Source: CBDCRK01 sp965220955
GTDB lineage: Bacteria; Desulfobacterota; Binatia; Bin18; CBDCRK01
DNA: 64,000 nt
NCBI GenBank assembly: GCA_965220955.1
Contig: CBDCRK010000036.1
Location: forward strand, 62,001 to 126,000
Reading direction: 5' to 3'
Shown here: positions 33,466 through 43,097 of the stretch, in pieces
How positions within the stretch are numbered: the stretch's first letter is position 1
Layout: the number at the start of each line of letters is the position of its first letter
Made by a program: the position numbers and the translations under genes
Notes under the pieces: generated by a model
What the model was told of the DNA's origin: nothing
Databases searched by the model: none
What the model saw: the letters and a program-made list of their open reading frames with translations, nothing else

Positions 33466-34356
33466 ATGCAATTCCTAATTGAAAAGGCTGAGGTTTTACT
33501 TGAGGTACTGCCTTACATCCGCCGCTTTTCCGGCAAGACGTTGGTCATTAAGTATGGCGGACACGCCATGGAGGAGGAAAAACTAAAAGAGAGTTTTGCC
33601 CAGGACATTGTGCTCCTTAAGTTTGTTGGCATGAACCCAGTTATAGTCCACGGTGGCGGGCCGCAGATTGGGGAAATGCTCCAGCGTCTGGAAATCACCT
33701 CGCGCTTTGTCCGGGGTATGCGTGTCACTGATGCCGCAACCATGGAGGTAGTCGAGATGGTGCTAGGTAAGATCAATAAGGAGATTGTGGCCCTTATTAA
33801 CCGGCACGGAGGCAGAGCGGTGGGCCTAAGTGGCAAAGACGGTGAGTTGGTGGTCGCCAGCAAGATGACCATGACTGTGGCAGAAGAAGGTAGGCCACCG
33901 GAGATAGTGGACATTGGCATGGTGGGAGAGGTGAAGAGAATAAACCCCAAGGTAGTCGAGGCTTTGGGCGATAGCAACTTCATTCCGGTTATTGCTCCGG
34001 TAGGAGGAGGGGAACAAGGAGAAACTTACAATATCAATGCGGATCTGGTTGCAGGCCAAGTGGCCGCAGCCCTCCAGGCAGAAAAGCTCATCCTGCTTAC
34101 CGATGTAGAGGGTATCAAAGACAAACAGGGCCAGCTCTTTCCTACCCTGTCAAGCGAGCAGGCCGACCTCCTCATCCATAATGGGACCATTAATGAGGGA
34201 ATGATTCCCAAGGTGGAGTGCTGTCTTAGCGCACTCAGAGAAGGGGTGAGACAAACCCATATTATTGATGGCCGGGTACGGCATGCTGTACTCCTAGAGA
34301 TCTTCACCAAGGAAGGAGTGGGAACCGAAGTTGTGAAGGCGAGTGCTTGTGACTAA
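33466..34356 (+). CDS. argB: Acetylglutamate kinase
   Basis: 296 residues. Phosphorylates N-acetylglutamate, the second step of the acetylated arginine pathway. Kinase motifs: VIKYGGHAM, IVHGGGPQIGEML, GLSGKDG, NINADLVAG and LTDVEGIKDK. The N-terminal extension (AEVLLEVLPYIRRF) is the helix found in arginine-inhibited hexameric enzymes, which can also bind PII, relevant given two GlnK proteins nearby. It opens the arg-lys-dap cluster; argD, argC and argJ are not here. Confidence 0.97.
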   Translation: MQFLIEKAEVLLEVLPYIRRFSGKTLVIKYGGHAMEEEKLKESFAQDIVLLKFVGMNPVIVHGGGPQIGEMLQRLEITSRFVRGMRVTDAATMEVVEMVLGKINKEIVALINRHGGRAVGLSGKDGELVVASKMTMTVAEEGRPPEIVDIGMVGEVKRINPKVVEALGDSNFIPVIAPVGGGEQGETYNINADLVAGQVAAALQAEKLILLTDVEGIKDKQGQLFPTLSSEQADLLIHNGTINEGMIPKVECCLSALREGVRQTHIIDGRVRHAVLLEIFTKEGVGTEVVKASACD

Positions 34357-34518
34357 TGCCAATATTATTCAGCCTAGCAATCCATATCTTTGCAGCAGCC
34401 GTAGCGTGCGCCATGCGCACGGAAAGAGAGCCGATTGAGGTAAATCGTGCGTGCAGCGTACGCTACTCTGGCCTAGCTGTGATGAGTCCTGGGCAGTGCC
34501 CTCCTGCAGTGGTCAAAG

Positions 34519-35466
34519 ATGAAGCGCGATCTTATTAGTATTACGGATTTAAGCCAAGAAGAGATCGCAGAGATCTTCTCCCTAGCTCGGCGGTTTAAGG
34601 CTGACCTTAAAGAGGGCTGGCCTCACCCTCTTCTCGCGGGCAAAACGCTGGCCATGATCTTTGAGAAGTCCAGCCTGCGCACTCGTGTGACTTTTGAGGC
34701 CGGGATGGTTCAGCTTGGGGGCTATCCCATCTACCTCTCCCCACCAGACATCGGTCTTGGCACTCGTGAGTCTCCGGCAGATGTGGCGCAAAACCTGGGG
34801 CGCTGGGTGAATCTCATTATGGTACGCACTTTTTCCCATCAGGTGGTTCTAGAGCTGGCTAGTAATGCCACCATTCCGGTCATTAACGGCCTTTCTGACC
34901 TTCTCCATCCCTGTCAGGTGCTGGCCGACTGCTTCACCCTATTGGAGAAACGGGAACGACTCGATGATCTCAAGGTTGCCTTCGTAGGAGATGGTAATAA
35001 CGTGGTCAACTCGTGGCTTAACGCAACCACGAAACTCCCCTTCCACTTTGTCCTAGCCTGCCCTCCAGGCTATGAGCCTCATACAGAAATCCTGCAGCAG
35101 ACTAGACAGAAGAGCCCGGGAAGAGTCCTAATAACCCACTCCATAGAAGAGGCCGTACATGGCGCGGATGTAATCTACACCGACGTGTGGGCAAGCATGG
35201 GGCAGGAAAAGGAGCGGGTACAGCGCCGTGAGGCGTTTCAGCCCTACCAGGTCAACGCCACCGTCCTGGCAAGAGCTCAAAAGGACGCTTTGGTAATGCA
35301 CTGCCTTCCGGCTCATCGGGGCGAGGAAATCACCAACGACGTCATTGATGGCCCTCAGTCCATTATTCTTGACCAATCCGAGAACCGCCTGCACGTACAG
35401 AAGGCAATCATGGTGTGGCTTCTGAGGAAGGCCGAAGGAGGAGGAGAAGTTTCCACTACCCATTAA
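34519..35466 (+). CDS. argF: Ornithine carbamoyltransferase
   Basis: 315 residues. Carbamoyl-phosphate site in EKSSLRTRVTFE (the usual STRT reads SLRT), HPCQVLADC, and the ornithine-binding MHCLPAHRGEEI. Converts ornithine to citrulline. The start ATG follows argB by 162 bases; the RBS is weak. A 60-codon frame in that gap (34356) has no support. Confidence 0.96.
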   Translation: MKRDLISITDLSQEEIAEIFSLARRFKADLKEGWPHPLLAGKTLAMIFEKSSLRTRVTFEAGMVQLGGYPIYLSPPDIGLGTRESPADVAQNLGRWVNLIMVRTFSHQVVLELASNATIPVINGLSDLLHPCQVLADCFTLLEKRERLDDLKVAFVGDGNNVVNSWLNATTKLPFHFVLACPPGYEPHTEILQQTRQKSPGRVLITHSIEEAVHGADVIYTDVWASMGQEKERVQRREAFQPYQVNATVLARAQKDALVMHCLPAHRGEEITNDVIDGPQSIILDQSENRLHVQKAIMVWLLRKAEGGGEVSTTH

Positions 35467-35489
35467 GCCAATATGCTGGACGCTTGCTC

Positions 35490-36692
35490 ATGACAGACAC
35501 AGTTAAGAAAGTTGTACTGGCCTACAGTGGCGGATTGGACACCTCGGTCATCTTGCGCTGGCTTATAGACACTTATGGATGTGAGGTTGTGGCGTTCTGC
35601 GCCGACCTGGGGCAGGAAGAAGAACTTACTCCGGTAGCGGAGAAAGCAAAGCAGGTTGGGGCAAGCAAAGTCTATATTGAAGCTTTGCAGGAGGAGTTTG
35701 TCCGTGACTTTGTTTTCCCTATGCTGCGGGCAAACGCCTTTTATGAAGGAGGGTATCTTTTAGGAACCTCCATTGCCCGGCCACTCATTGCCAAGCATCA
35801 GATTGAGATTGCCCGCAGGGAGGAAGCTGATACCGTTTCCCACGGGGCCACGGGAAAGGGGAACGATCAAGTCAGGTTCGAGCTAACCTATTATGCCCTA
35901 GCCCCTCAGATTAAAGTTATTGCGCCCTGGCGCATATGGGATCTACGCTCCCGTTCTGACCTCATTACCTACTGCGAACAGCACGCTATCCCCATACCCG
36001 TAACCAGGGAAAAACCCTATAGTACGGACCGAAACCTCCTTCACCTTAGTTACGAAGGGGGCATCCTTGAAGACCCCTGGCGGGAACCGTATGAGGATAT
36101 GTTTATCCTCACCGTCTCTCCGGAAAAGGCACCGGATAAACCTGAGTATGTGGAAATTGATTTCCAGACCGGTGATCCAACAGCGGTGAACGGTGAGACC
36201 CTTTCTCCTGCTCGCCTTCTGGCCCGACTAAACGAGTTAGGAGGAAGACACGGCATTGGTCGGATGGATCTGGTGGAAAATCGTTATGTGGGGATGAAAT
36301 CACGGGGAGTGTATGAGACCCCAGGCGGGACCATTCTTCATGCCGCCCACCGGGCGCTTGAGTCGCTGACACTAGACCGTGAGGTAATGCACCTGCGCGA
36401 CTCCCTGATTCCTCGTTATGCTGAGATGATCTATTACGGCTACTGGTTTTCTCCAGAGCGAGAAATGCTGCAAGCGGCCATTGACCAGTCCCAGCCTAAT
36501 GTGAGCGGTACGGTGCGTCTAAAGCTCTACAAGGGAAATTGTCTGGTTGCTGGCCGCAAGTCGGACTACTCTCTATATGATCCTACGGTCTCCACCTTTG
36601 AAGAGGGTGGAGACTACCGCCAGGCTGACGCTGAGGGATTTATCCGACTCAATGCCCTGCGCTTGCGCTTGCGTGCTCTGAGCCAAAAATAA
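35490..36692 (+). CDS. argG: Argininosuccinate synthase
   Basis: 400 residues from ATG 35490; the frame opens upstream in argF but family length and the N terminus VVLAYSGGLDTSVILRWL fix this start. ATP pyrophosphatase motif SGGLDTS, SHGATGKGNDQVRFE and PYSTDRNLLHLSYEGG are present. It lies 23 bases after argF. Confidence 0.97.
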   Translation: MTDTVKKVVLAYSGGLDTSVILRWLIDTYGCEVVAFCADLGQEEELTPVAEKAKQVGASKVYIEALQEEFVRDFVFPMLRANAFYEGGYLLGTSIARPLIAKHQIEIARREEADTVSHGATGKGNDQVRFELTYYALAPQIKVIAPWRIWDLRSRSDLITYCEQHAIPIPVTREKPYSTDRNLLHLSYEGGILEDPWREPYEDMFILTVSPEKAPDKPEYVEIDFQTGDPTAVNGETLSPARLLARLNELGGRHGIGRMDLVENRYVGMKSRGVYETPGGTILHAAHRALESLTLDREVMHLRDSLIPRYAEMIYYGYWFSPEREMLQAAIDQSQPNVSGTVRLKLYKGNCLVAGRKSDYSLYDPTVSTFEEGGDYRQADAEGFIRLNALRLRLRALSQK

Positions 36693-36730
36693 AGCTAAAG
36701 GACACCTTACTAAATCAATTTCTCTCTATT

Positions 36731-36802
36731 GTAGGGGCGATCCTTGTGATCGCCCGGTGGGGGGATCGCAGACAGCAGGGCGAATACAAGATTCGCTCCT
36801 AC
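36731..36802. repeat. MITE-like 72-base element with GTAGGRGCGA inverted ends
   Basis: Ends are GTAGGGGCGA (36731-36740) and TCGCTCCTAC (36793-36802), inverted with one mismatch. Inside are two hairpins, GGCGATCC..GGATCGCC-like (GGCGATCCTTGTGATCGCC) and GGGCGAATACAAGATTCGCTC. It fills the argG-argH gap. Related GTAGGG/GTAAGGGCG palindromes occur at 43829-43856 and 48395-48423. Confidence 0.7.
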
Positions 36803-36821
36803 CGCAGACGCATGAGATCTA

Positions 36822-38204
36822 ATGGCTGAACGCTTACGTGTTAAAAAAGCCTGGGGAGGAAGGTTTGCCCAGGCTGCTCATCCTCTAATGGAGGAATTCA
36901 CTGCCTCAATCGCCTTTGACAAGCGGCTTGCTCCCTATGACATCCAGGGCAGTATAGCCCACTGCCAGATGCTAATGAAGCAAAAGCTCTTGTCCCGTGC
37001 TGAGGCAGAGAAGATTATCAAGGGCTTAAGGGCGGTTGAGCGGAAGATCACTCAGGGTCGTTTTGTTCTCTCTCCGGTTGACGAAGACATCCACATGGCT
37101 ATTGAAAGGAGCCTGATTGAGAAAGTCGGCCCTGTGGGGGGTAAACTTCATACCGCCAGGTCCCGCAATGATCAGGTTGTGCTGGATGTGCGCCTGTACC
37201 TGCGGGACGAGATCGAGGCTATCTGCGACCTCCTTGGCCAACTGCAAAAAGGGTTGGCCGGTATGGCCAAGCAGCACCTGGACGTGGTGATGCCGGGCTA
37301 TACCCATCTGCAGCGGGCCCAGCCGGTCCTCTTTTCTCACCACTTGCTTGCCTATTATGAGATGTTGGGCCGTGACCGCGAGCGGTTGGCAGAGTGCCGG
37401 CAACGAGTCAATGTTTTACCACTTGGCGCTGGCGCTCTGGCCGGCACAACCCTTGCCATTGACCGGCATTATGTTGCCAAGCTTCTAGGCTTTCCGCGGG
37501 TAAGCAAGAACAGTATTGACACTGTCTCTGACCGGGATTTTGTTGCTGAGTTTCTTTCTGACTGTGCTCTTCTATCTATGCACCTCAGCCGTCTGGCCGA
37601 AGAGCTGGTCTTGTGGGCAAGCAGTGAGTTCGCCTTTATAGAGCTTCCCGAGGCGTTTGCTACAGGAAGCTCTATGATGCCACAGAAGAAAAATCCTGAT
37701 GTACCAGAGTTGATCCGCGGCAAAACAGGACGAGTATATGGCCATCTGATTAGCCTCCTTACAACTCTTAAGGGTCTTCCGCTCTCGTATAACCGGGACT
37801 TACAGGAGGACAAAGAGCCTCTGTTTGACACCATTGATACGGTGAGGCAAACCTTGCACATTCTTATTGTCATGCTGCCCCAGATTAAAGTGAAAAAAGA
37901 GCGGATGACAAAGGCGGCTTTAGGAGGATTGACTCTAGCTACAGATGTGGCGGATTATCTGGTCGAAAAAGGATTGCCTTTTCGCCAGGCGCATGAGGTT
38001 GTTGGTAGGATCGTCCGGTATTGTTTACAGCAAGAAAAGGGTCTGGAAGAATTAACCCTTGAGGAATTCCATCGCTTTTCGCCGCTTTTTGCGCAGGACC
38101 TCTTCTCCCGCCTGACCCTTCAAGCGGCTGTTGATAGACGGCGTTCTATTGGGGGCACTGCCCGGACGAGCGTCAAGCGACGGTTGCGTGCCATAGGAAT
38201 GTAA
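36822..38204 (+). CDS. argH: Argininosuccinate lyase
   Basis: 460 residues of the fumarase/aspartase superfamily. WGGRFAQAAHPLMEEFTASI at the N terminus, TARSRNDQVVLD, and the signature GSSMMPQKKNPDVPELIRG with the catalytic Ser loop. Final step of arginine synthesis. The RBS is weak; the ATG follows a repeat element by 19 bases. Confidence 0.97.
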   Translation: MAERLRVKKAWGGRFAQAAHPLMEEFTASIAFDKRLAPYDIQGSIAHCQMLMKQKLLSRAEAEKIIKGLRAVERKITQGRFVLSPVDEDIHMAIERSLIEKVGPVGGKLHTARSRNDQVVLDVRLYLRDEIEAICDLLGQLQKGLAGMAKQHLDVVMPGYTHLQRAQPVLFSHHLLAYYEMLGRDRERLAECRQRVNVLPLGAGALAGTTLAIDRHYVAKLLGFPRVSKNSIDTVSDRDFVAEFLSDCALLSMHLSRLAEELVLWASSEFAFIELPEAFATGSSMMPQKKNPDVPELIRGKTGRVYGHLISLLTTLKGLPLSYNRDLQEDKEPLFDTIDTVRQTLHILIVMLPQIKVKKERMTKAALGGLTLATDVADYLVEKGLPFRQAHEVVGRIVRYCLQQEKGLEELTLEEFHRFSPLFAQDLFSRLTLQAAVDRRRSIGGTARTSVKRRLRAIGM

Positions 38205-38208
38205 AGGA

Positions 38209-38817
38209 GTGAGGCAACTAGTAGCCTTAATTATAAACTATCCCCTCTCCCGCAAGACCGCAGGAGCTGCCTGTTCTGAGCAAAGTCGAAGAGGCTGGAG
38301 TGAGGGTTCCATTAAGAAGCACAAGCACCTCCTGAGTTTGGTTCTTGGCGTAGACTCTAAGAGAATTAGGCTCCCCTCGCTTCTCTGTCTCTGTCTCCTA
38401 TCTGTTATCAGTGGTTGCGGCCGTAAAACTCCTGTGCGGCCACCAGAGTTAGTAGCCCCTCAGGCTATTAGTAACCTTAGCGCCCAGAGTGCAGAAAAAG
38501 GGATTAGCCTTAACTGGAGCCGCCCACTCAAATATGTAGACGGCAGCCAAATGGAAGATCTTGCAGGATTTGCCATACTGCGGGCAACAAAGGGAGCCAC
38601 TGCGGGAGCCACTGCACAGAGTAACACCTTTGAGCAAGTTGCCATTGTCATGGTAGAGGACAGAGATCGGTTTCGCAGGGCCAAGAAGTTTTCTTACGTT
38701 GACAATGAGGTTGGCTCTAACATCCTACTTCGCTACCAGGTACTTGCCTTTACTTTGGATGGTGATTATAGCACCGCTTCGAACACTGCCGAGGCGGTTT
38801 GGAAGGGAGGACCCTAG
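38209..38817 (+). CDS. Lipoprotein with fibronectin type III-like domain
   Basis: The reading frame gives 202 residues. A lipobox SVISGC near residue 68 marks the lipidated Cys, followed by a Pro-rich linker and an FnIII-like domain (~80-200: SLNWSRP, LAGFAILRA, YQVLAFTLDG). In related gene clusters a small LptM-like or FnIII lipoprotein sits between argH and lysA. Everything before the hydrophobic segment (RLPSLLCLCLLSVI) is probably not native: it includes a copy of the dispersed TGTTCTGAGC repeat. The GTG at 38209 lacks a spaced RBS, so the true start may be later, for example TTG at 38337. Confidence 0.7.
   Translation: MRQLVALIINYPLSRKTAGAACSEQSRRGWSEGSIKKHKHLLSLVLGVDSKRIRLPSLLCLCLLSVISGCGRKTPVRPPELVAPQAISNLSAQSAEKGISLNWSRPLKYVDGSQMEDLAGFAILRATKGATAGATAQSNTFEQVAIVMVEDRDRFRRAKKFSYVDNEVGSNILLRYQVLAFTLDGDYSTASNTAEAVWKGGP
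38270..38293. repeat. Short dispersed repeat, second copy
   Basis: CTGTTCTGAGCAAAGTCGAA matches the repeat inside moeA (147-176). It lies at the 5' end of the lipoprotein frame and has probably displaced or lengthened its leader. Confidence 0.6.
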
Positions 38818-38819
38818 CC

Positions 38820-40112
38820 GTGCATTACTTCCAGTATCAGGACAACGAACTGCATGCCGAAGAGGTATCCATTGCTCAGATTGCAGCTGAGGTTGGCACC
38901 CCGGTTTATCTTTATAGCCTGGCCGCTCTCCACCGCCACTATCGAGTCTTTGACGAAGCCTTCGCCAGAATCAAGCACACCATCTGCTTTTCTGTCAAAG
39001 CCAACTCTAACCTTGCAGTGCTGCGCACCTTTGCCCGCGAGGGAAGCGGGTTTGATGTGGTCTCAGGGGGAGAACTCTTCCGTGCGCTTCAAGCTGGGGC
39101 AAACCCGCGTAAGATTGTCTTTTCCGGGGTGGGCAAGACTCGCGAGGAGATTGCCTATGCCTTAGGGCAGGGGATTCTTATGTTCAATGTCGAGTCTTCG
39201 CAAGAGCTTGACGCCATCAACGACGTGGCCCGTAGCCTAGGAACAAAAGCCCCCGTAAGCCTGCGGGTGAACCCGGATGTGGACCCACAAACCCATCCTT
39301 ATATCTCCACGGGCATGAAAAAAAGTAAATTCGGCATTGATATCCACCGTTCCCTTGATGAGTATGAACGAGCACGGTCTCTTTCGCACCTCGAAGTGAT
39401 TGGCGTTGATTGTCATATTGGCTCGCAGCTTACTAATGTGGCTCCCTTTGTTGATGCGCTGACCCGCGTCAAACAGCTTATTGGCCAACTGCGCGAGCGT
39501 GGTTTTGTCATTCGCTATCTCGACTTCGGCGGCGGCCTCGGTATTACCTACCAAGACGAGACCCCCCCCGAACCTCAAGAATATGCGGGGTCATTAGCTG
39601 AGACGTTGGGAGCACTGGCAGTACCGCCCACCGGAACTGTTGACCCAGCGCTTGATCTCACGCTGGTGTTAGAGCCTGGGCGGTCGATTGTGGGTAACGC
39701 AGGTGTTCTGGTAACTAAAGTGCTCTATGTAAAAGACCATGGAGAAAAGACCTTTATTGTTGTCGATGGCGCCATGAATGATCTTATTCGTCCGGCTTTA
39801 TATGGTTCCTACCAGGGAATCCAGCCGGTGAAAGTGACAACTGATAAAAAGATAGTTGTTGACGTGGTAGGACCAATCTGTGAGAGTGGCGACTTTTTAG
39901 CCAAAGACCGGGAGGTTACCGCCTTTGCTCCAGGGGACTTGATGGCAGTAATGAGCGCCGGGGCTTACGGCTTTGTTATGGCCTCGAACTATAACACCCG
40001 CCCCCGCCCGGCTGAGATTCTAGTTGACGGAAGGAATTTCTACGTGGTAAAGGAACGGGAGAACCTTGATGATCTGATCCGGGGAGAAAAGATTCCCCTG
40101 ATGCTACAGTAA
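38820..40112 (+). CDS. lysA: Diaminopimelate decarboxylase
   Basis: 430 residues, PLP-dependent; the last step of lysine synthesis. FSVKANSN holds the PLP lysine. SGGELFRAL, CHIGSQ, DFGGGLG, EPGRSIVGNAG, CESGDFLAKDRE and the C-terminal AGAYGFVMASNYNTRPRPAE are all typical. I chose GTG 38820 because GGGAGGA lies eight bases upstream; it starts just past the lipoprotein stop. Confidence 0.96.
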   Translation: MHYFQYQDNELHAEEVSIAQIAAEVGTPVYLYSLAALHRHYRVFDEAFARIKHTICFSVKANSNLAVLRTFAREGSGFDVVSGGELFRALQAGANPRKIVFSGVGKTREEIAYALGQGILMFNVESSQELDAINDVARSLGTKAPVSLRVNPDVDPQTHPYISTGMKKSKFGIDIHRSLDEYERARSLSHLEVIGVDCHIGSQLTNVAPFVDALTRVKQLIGQLRERGFVIRYLDFGGGLGITYQDETPPEPQEYAGSLAETLGALAVPPTGTVDPALDLTLVLEPGRSIVGNAGVLVTKVLYVKDHGEKTFIVVDGAMNDLIRPALYGSYQGIQPVKVTTDKKIVVDVVGPICESGDFLAKDREVTAFAPGDLMAVMSAGAYGFVMASNYNTRPRPAEILVDGRNFYVVKERENLDDLIRGEKIPLMLQ

Positions 40113-40147
40113 AAAAATATATTTCAGCTGTTCATGGTTGGTTGCAG

Positions 40148-41005
40148 ATGACAAAAGACGTTGAGCACAGAATTCCCTTTATTAAGATGCACGGCATTGG
40201 TAACGACTACGTTTATATTAATGCCTTTGCCACTAAGGTTGAGAACCCATCTTCGCTGGCACAAAGGGTCAGCCCGCGCCGCACTGGCATCGGCTCGGAT
40301 GGTCTAATTCTCATCTGCCCTTCGCAGGTGGCCCATTGTCGCATGGAGATGTACAATGCGGATGGCAGTCGGGGAGAAATGTGTGGCAATGGCATTCGCT
40401 GTGTGGGCAAATACATCTATGAGCATGGCATTACCCAGGCTAACCCCCTCGAAGTTGAAACCGATGCCGGCATCAAGACCCTTTTCCTGGAGTTACAGAA
40501 CAACAGAGTCTCCCGGGTAACGGTAGACATGGACGAACCCATTCTTGAAGGTTCCCGCATTCCGGTTGCTACTGTTGCTAATAAAGTTGTGGATCACCCT
40601 CTCACTGTCAACGGAGCCTCCTACCGGGTGACTTGCATGTCCATGGGAAATCCTCACTGTGTGGTATTTGTGGACGATGTGGAGCCTTTGGACTTGGCAA
40701 GCATTGGCCCTCAGTTTGAGCACCATCCCTTCTTTCCCCAGCGGGTCAACACCGAGTTTATCCGGGTCCTGAACCCAAAGGAACTCATCATGCGGGTGTG
40801 GGAGCGCGGCTCCGGGGAGACGGCTGCCTGCGGCACCGGTGCCTGTGCGGCGGCGGCAGCTGCAGTACTCAACCATAAGAGTGACCGCCAGGTGACAATT
40901 CACCTTCGTGGTGGAGATCTAGAGATCGAGTGGCGAGAGCAAAATAATCGTATTTATATGACGGGAGCAGCGGAGGAGGTGTTTGCAGGAGCGCTTACAG
41001 CATAA
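40148..41005 (+). CDS. dapF: Diaminopimelate epimerase
   Basis: 285 residues from ATG 40148 (a TTG two codons earlier is possible). The catalytic cysteines lie in NADGSRGEMCGNGIRC and GETAACGTGACAAA. IKMHGIGNDYVYI is the family N terminus. Interconverts LL- and meso-diaminopimelate. 35 bases after lysA. Confidence 0.96.
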   Translation: MTKDVEHRIPFIKMHGIGNDYVYINAFATKVENPSSLAQRVSPRRTGIGSDGLILICPSQVAHCRMEMYNADGSRGEMCGNGIRCVGKYIYEHGITQANPLEVETDAGIKTLFLELQNNRVSRVTVDMDEPILEGSRIPVATVANKVVDHPLTVNGASYRVTCMSMGNPHCVVFVDDVEPLDLASIGPQFEHHPFFPQRVNTEFIRVLNPKELIMRVWERGSGETAACGTGACAAAAAAVLNHKSDRQVTIHLRGGDLEIEWREQNNRIYMTGAAEEVFAGALTA

Positions 41006-41032
41006 AGGTCACTTTTGGGAAAGGGGGGAATT

Positions 41033-41911
41033 ATGTTTACAGGATCGATGGTTGCCTTAGTAACGCCGTTTAAGAACGGCCGGATTGACGAGCGTGCGCT
41101 TGCCGATCTTATCGAGTGGCAGATCCGTAAGGGAACCCACGGCGTGGTGCCCTGCGGCACCACGGGTGAGTCTGCTACGCTCTCTCACGAAGAACATACC
41201 AAGGTGGTCAAGCTGGTTGTTGAGATTGTGAATAAGCGGGTGCCCGTGATTGCGGGAACCGGCTCCAACTCCACGGTGGAAGCAATCCGGCTGACACGGG
41301 AGGCCCAGGAGGTGGGGGCTGATGGTGCTCTCCTAATTTCTCCTTATTACAACAAGCCCACCCAAGAAGGCATCTACCAACATTTTAGAGAGGTAGCCAA
41401 AGCAGCGGCGCCGTTTCCATTGATTTTCTACAATATCCCTGGTCGCACTGGTTCCAACATTGAACCCAGCACCATGGCCCGTCTAGCAGAAAGTGATAAC
41501 ATTGTTGGGGTCAAAGAAGCCGCAGGCTCTATCGATCAGGTATTAAACATTCTCACTGTGTGCGGAGACCGCCTAGCCATTTTCTCGGGCGAAGATTCGC
41601 TGACCTTTTCGATGATGTCCTTAGGCGGCAAGGGCGTAATCTCGGCTGTAGCCAATGTAGCTCCACAAGAGATGGCTGATCTTGCCAATGCCTGCCTGCA
41701 GGGCCAGTGGGAGCAGGCTGCGCAGATGCAGATTAGGCTCATTCCCCTTATTCGGGTTCTGTTTCTGGAGACCAATCCCATCCCCGCCAAAACTGCCCTT
41801 GCCCTTATGAGCCGTTGCGAGAGGGAGTTCCGGCTACCGCTTGTACCTATGTCAGAAGGCAACTTGGCAAAGTTGAAACAGGTACTGCAGGACTACGGGT
41901 TCATCCGTTAG
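41033..41911 (+). CDS. dapA: 4-hydroxy-tetrahydrodipicolinate synthase
   Basis: 292 residues from ATG 41033, with GGGGGGAA upstream. VALVTPFKNG, PCGTTGESATL, the catalytic Tyr in FYNIPGRTG, and the Schiff-base Lys in GVKEAAGS are visible. First committed step of lysine and diaminopimelate synthesis. Confidence 0.97.
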   Translation: MFTGSMVALVTPFKNGRIDERALADLIEWQIRKGTHGVVPCGTTGESATLSHEEHTKVVKLVVEIVNKRVPVIAGTGSNSTVEAIRLTREAQEVGADGALLISPYYNKPTQEGIYQHFREVAKAAAPFPLIFYNIPGRTGSNIEPSTMARLAESDNIVGVKEAAGSIDQVLNILTVCGDRLAIFSGEDSLTFSMMSLGGKGVISAVANVAPQEMADLANACLQGQWEQAAQMQIRLIPLIRVLFLETNPIPAKTALALMSRCEREFRLPLVPMSEGNLAKLKQVLQDYGFIR

Positions 41912-41921
41912 GAGCGGGCAA

Positions 41922-42722
41922 ATGCCGACCAATATTGTTGTCTGTGGTGCCGCCGGACGAATGGGGCGGCTTTTGACTAGCCTTGTCTGGCAACACCCGG
42001 AGATGCAGCTCGTGGGAGCGGTTGAAGCCCCGGGACATCAAGCCCTTGGTAAGGACGTTGGCGAAACCGCAGGCATAGATAAGACAGGGATAACAATCAC
42101 CGCTGATTATGGCGCAGTGGCAGCGCCGGATAATGTCACCCTTGACTTCACTATAGCCGAAGCAGCCATGGACCACTTGCGCACTGCGGTGGACAAGGGT
42201 GCGGCCATTGTCATTGGCACTACCGGTTTTTCTGCTGAACAGAGGGCAGAAGCAGAAAAGATTGCTCCCCGTACCCGCTGTCTTATTGCTCCTAACATGA
42301 GTGTGGGTGTAAACGTTCTTCTCAAAGCTGTAGCTGATGTGGCCAAGATCTTAAAAGATGGTTTTGATGTTGAGATCTTTGAGATCCATCATCGCTTCAA
42401 AGTAGACGCGCCCAGTGGCACCGCCCTGGCTCTGGGTAGAGCCGTGGCCGAAGCGCAGGGCAAGGACCTAGAAAAACAGGGACGCTTTGGCCGTCAGGGC
42501 ATCACTGGAGAGAGAGGTGATGAAATCGGCATTATGGCCTTTCGTGGGGGAGACATTGTTGGCGATCACACCGTGATCTTTGCCGGGTTTGGTGAGAGAT
42601 TAGAGCTTACTCACCGGACACAGAGCCGCGAGAGTCTAGCCCGCGGAGCCCTAAGGGCGGCACTATGGCTTCCCCACCAGCCCCCGGGGCTGTACTCGGT
42701 GAAGGATGTGTTAGGGTTGTAG
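41922..42722 (+). CDS. dapB: 4-hydroxy-tetrahydrodipicolinate reductase
   Basis: 266 residues. NAD(P)-binding VCGAAGRMGRLL, the substrate motif EIFEIHHRFKVDAPSGTAL, and GERGDEIGIMAFRGGDIVGDHTV are present. AGGAGCGGG precedes the ATG, 10 bases after dapA. Ends the biosynthetic cluster. Confidence 0.97.
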   Translation: MPTNIVVCGAAGRMGRLLTSLVWQHPEMQLVGAVEAPGHQALGKDVGETAGIDKTGITITADYGAVAAPDNVTLDFTIAEAAMDHLRTAVDKGAAIVIGTTGFSAEQRAEAEKIAPRTRCLIAPNMSVGVNVLLKAVADVAKILKDGFDVEIFEIHHRFKVDAPSGTALALGRAVAEAQGKDLEKQGRFGRQGITGERGDEIGIMAFRGGDIVGDHTVIFAGFGERLELTHRTQSRESLARGALRAALWLPHQPPGLYSVKDVLGL

Positions 42723-43097
42723 GTCAGAGTGGCCAATCCCAACCATAAAGAGTAACCATATTGTGAGCGTACTCTTCATTCCTATTCCTTAGAACAACCT
42801 TAGCTTTCCTTCTTCCTTGTTCCCCTGGCGGTACTGAGGACCTTGGATAACGCCCTCCAGGCTACTTTATCTCCATTCGTATGGCATAGCAATCAAACAC
42901 CTCCATAATAGAGGTGGCTTCTAGCCGTGCTAGTAATCATCCTATAGGCCTGAAAATGTATCGGTCAATCCGAAAACTATTGTTGCTACCGGAGCCACCG
43001 AAGCAAGCTTCTGACCTTGCCGCACCGCGAAAAACGCGCTAGGCTAGAAGGGTTATCCGGGGGTACTATCTACCCGATTACCTGGTGAGGAGGCTGT
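42723..43097. other. Gene-free stretch between dapB and the MBL-fold gene
   Basis: 375 bases with stops in all frames and no RNA gene or terminator that I can defend. The promoter for the next gene should be near its 3' end, but I see no clear -35/-10 pair. Confidence 0.4.

Noticed and set aside
34356..34538. 60-codon frame between argB and argF, starting on the argB stop
   Set aside because: No RBS of its own, no family resemblance, and it runs into the argF start; the hydrophobic beginning is short and not followed by a sensible protein.
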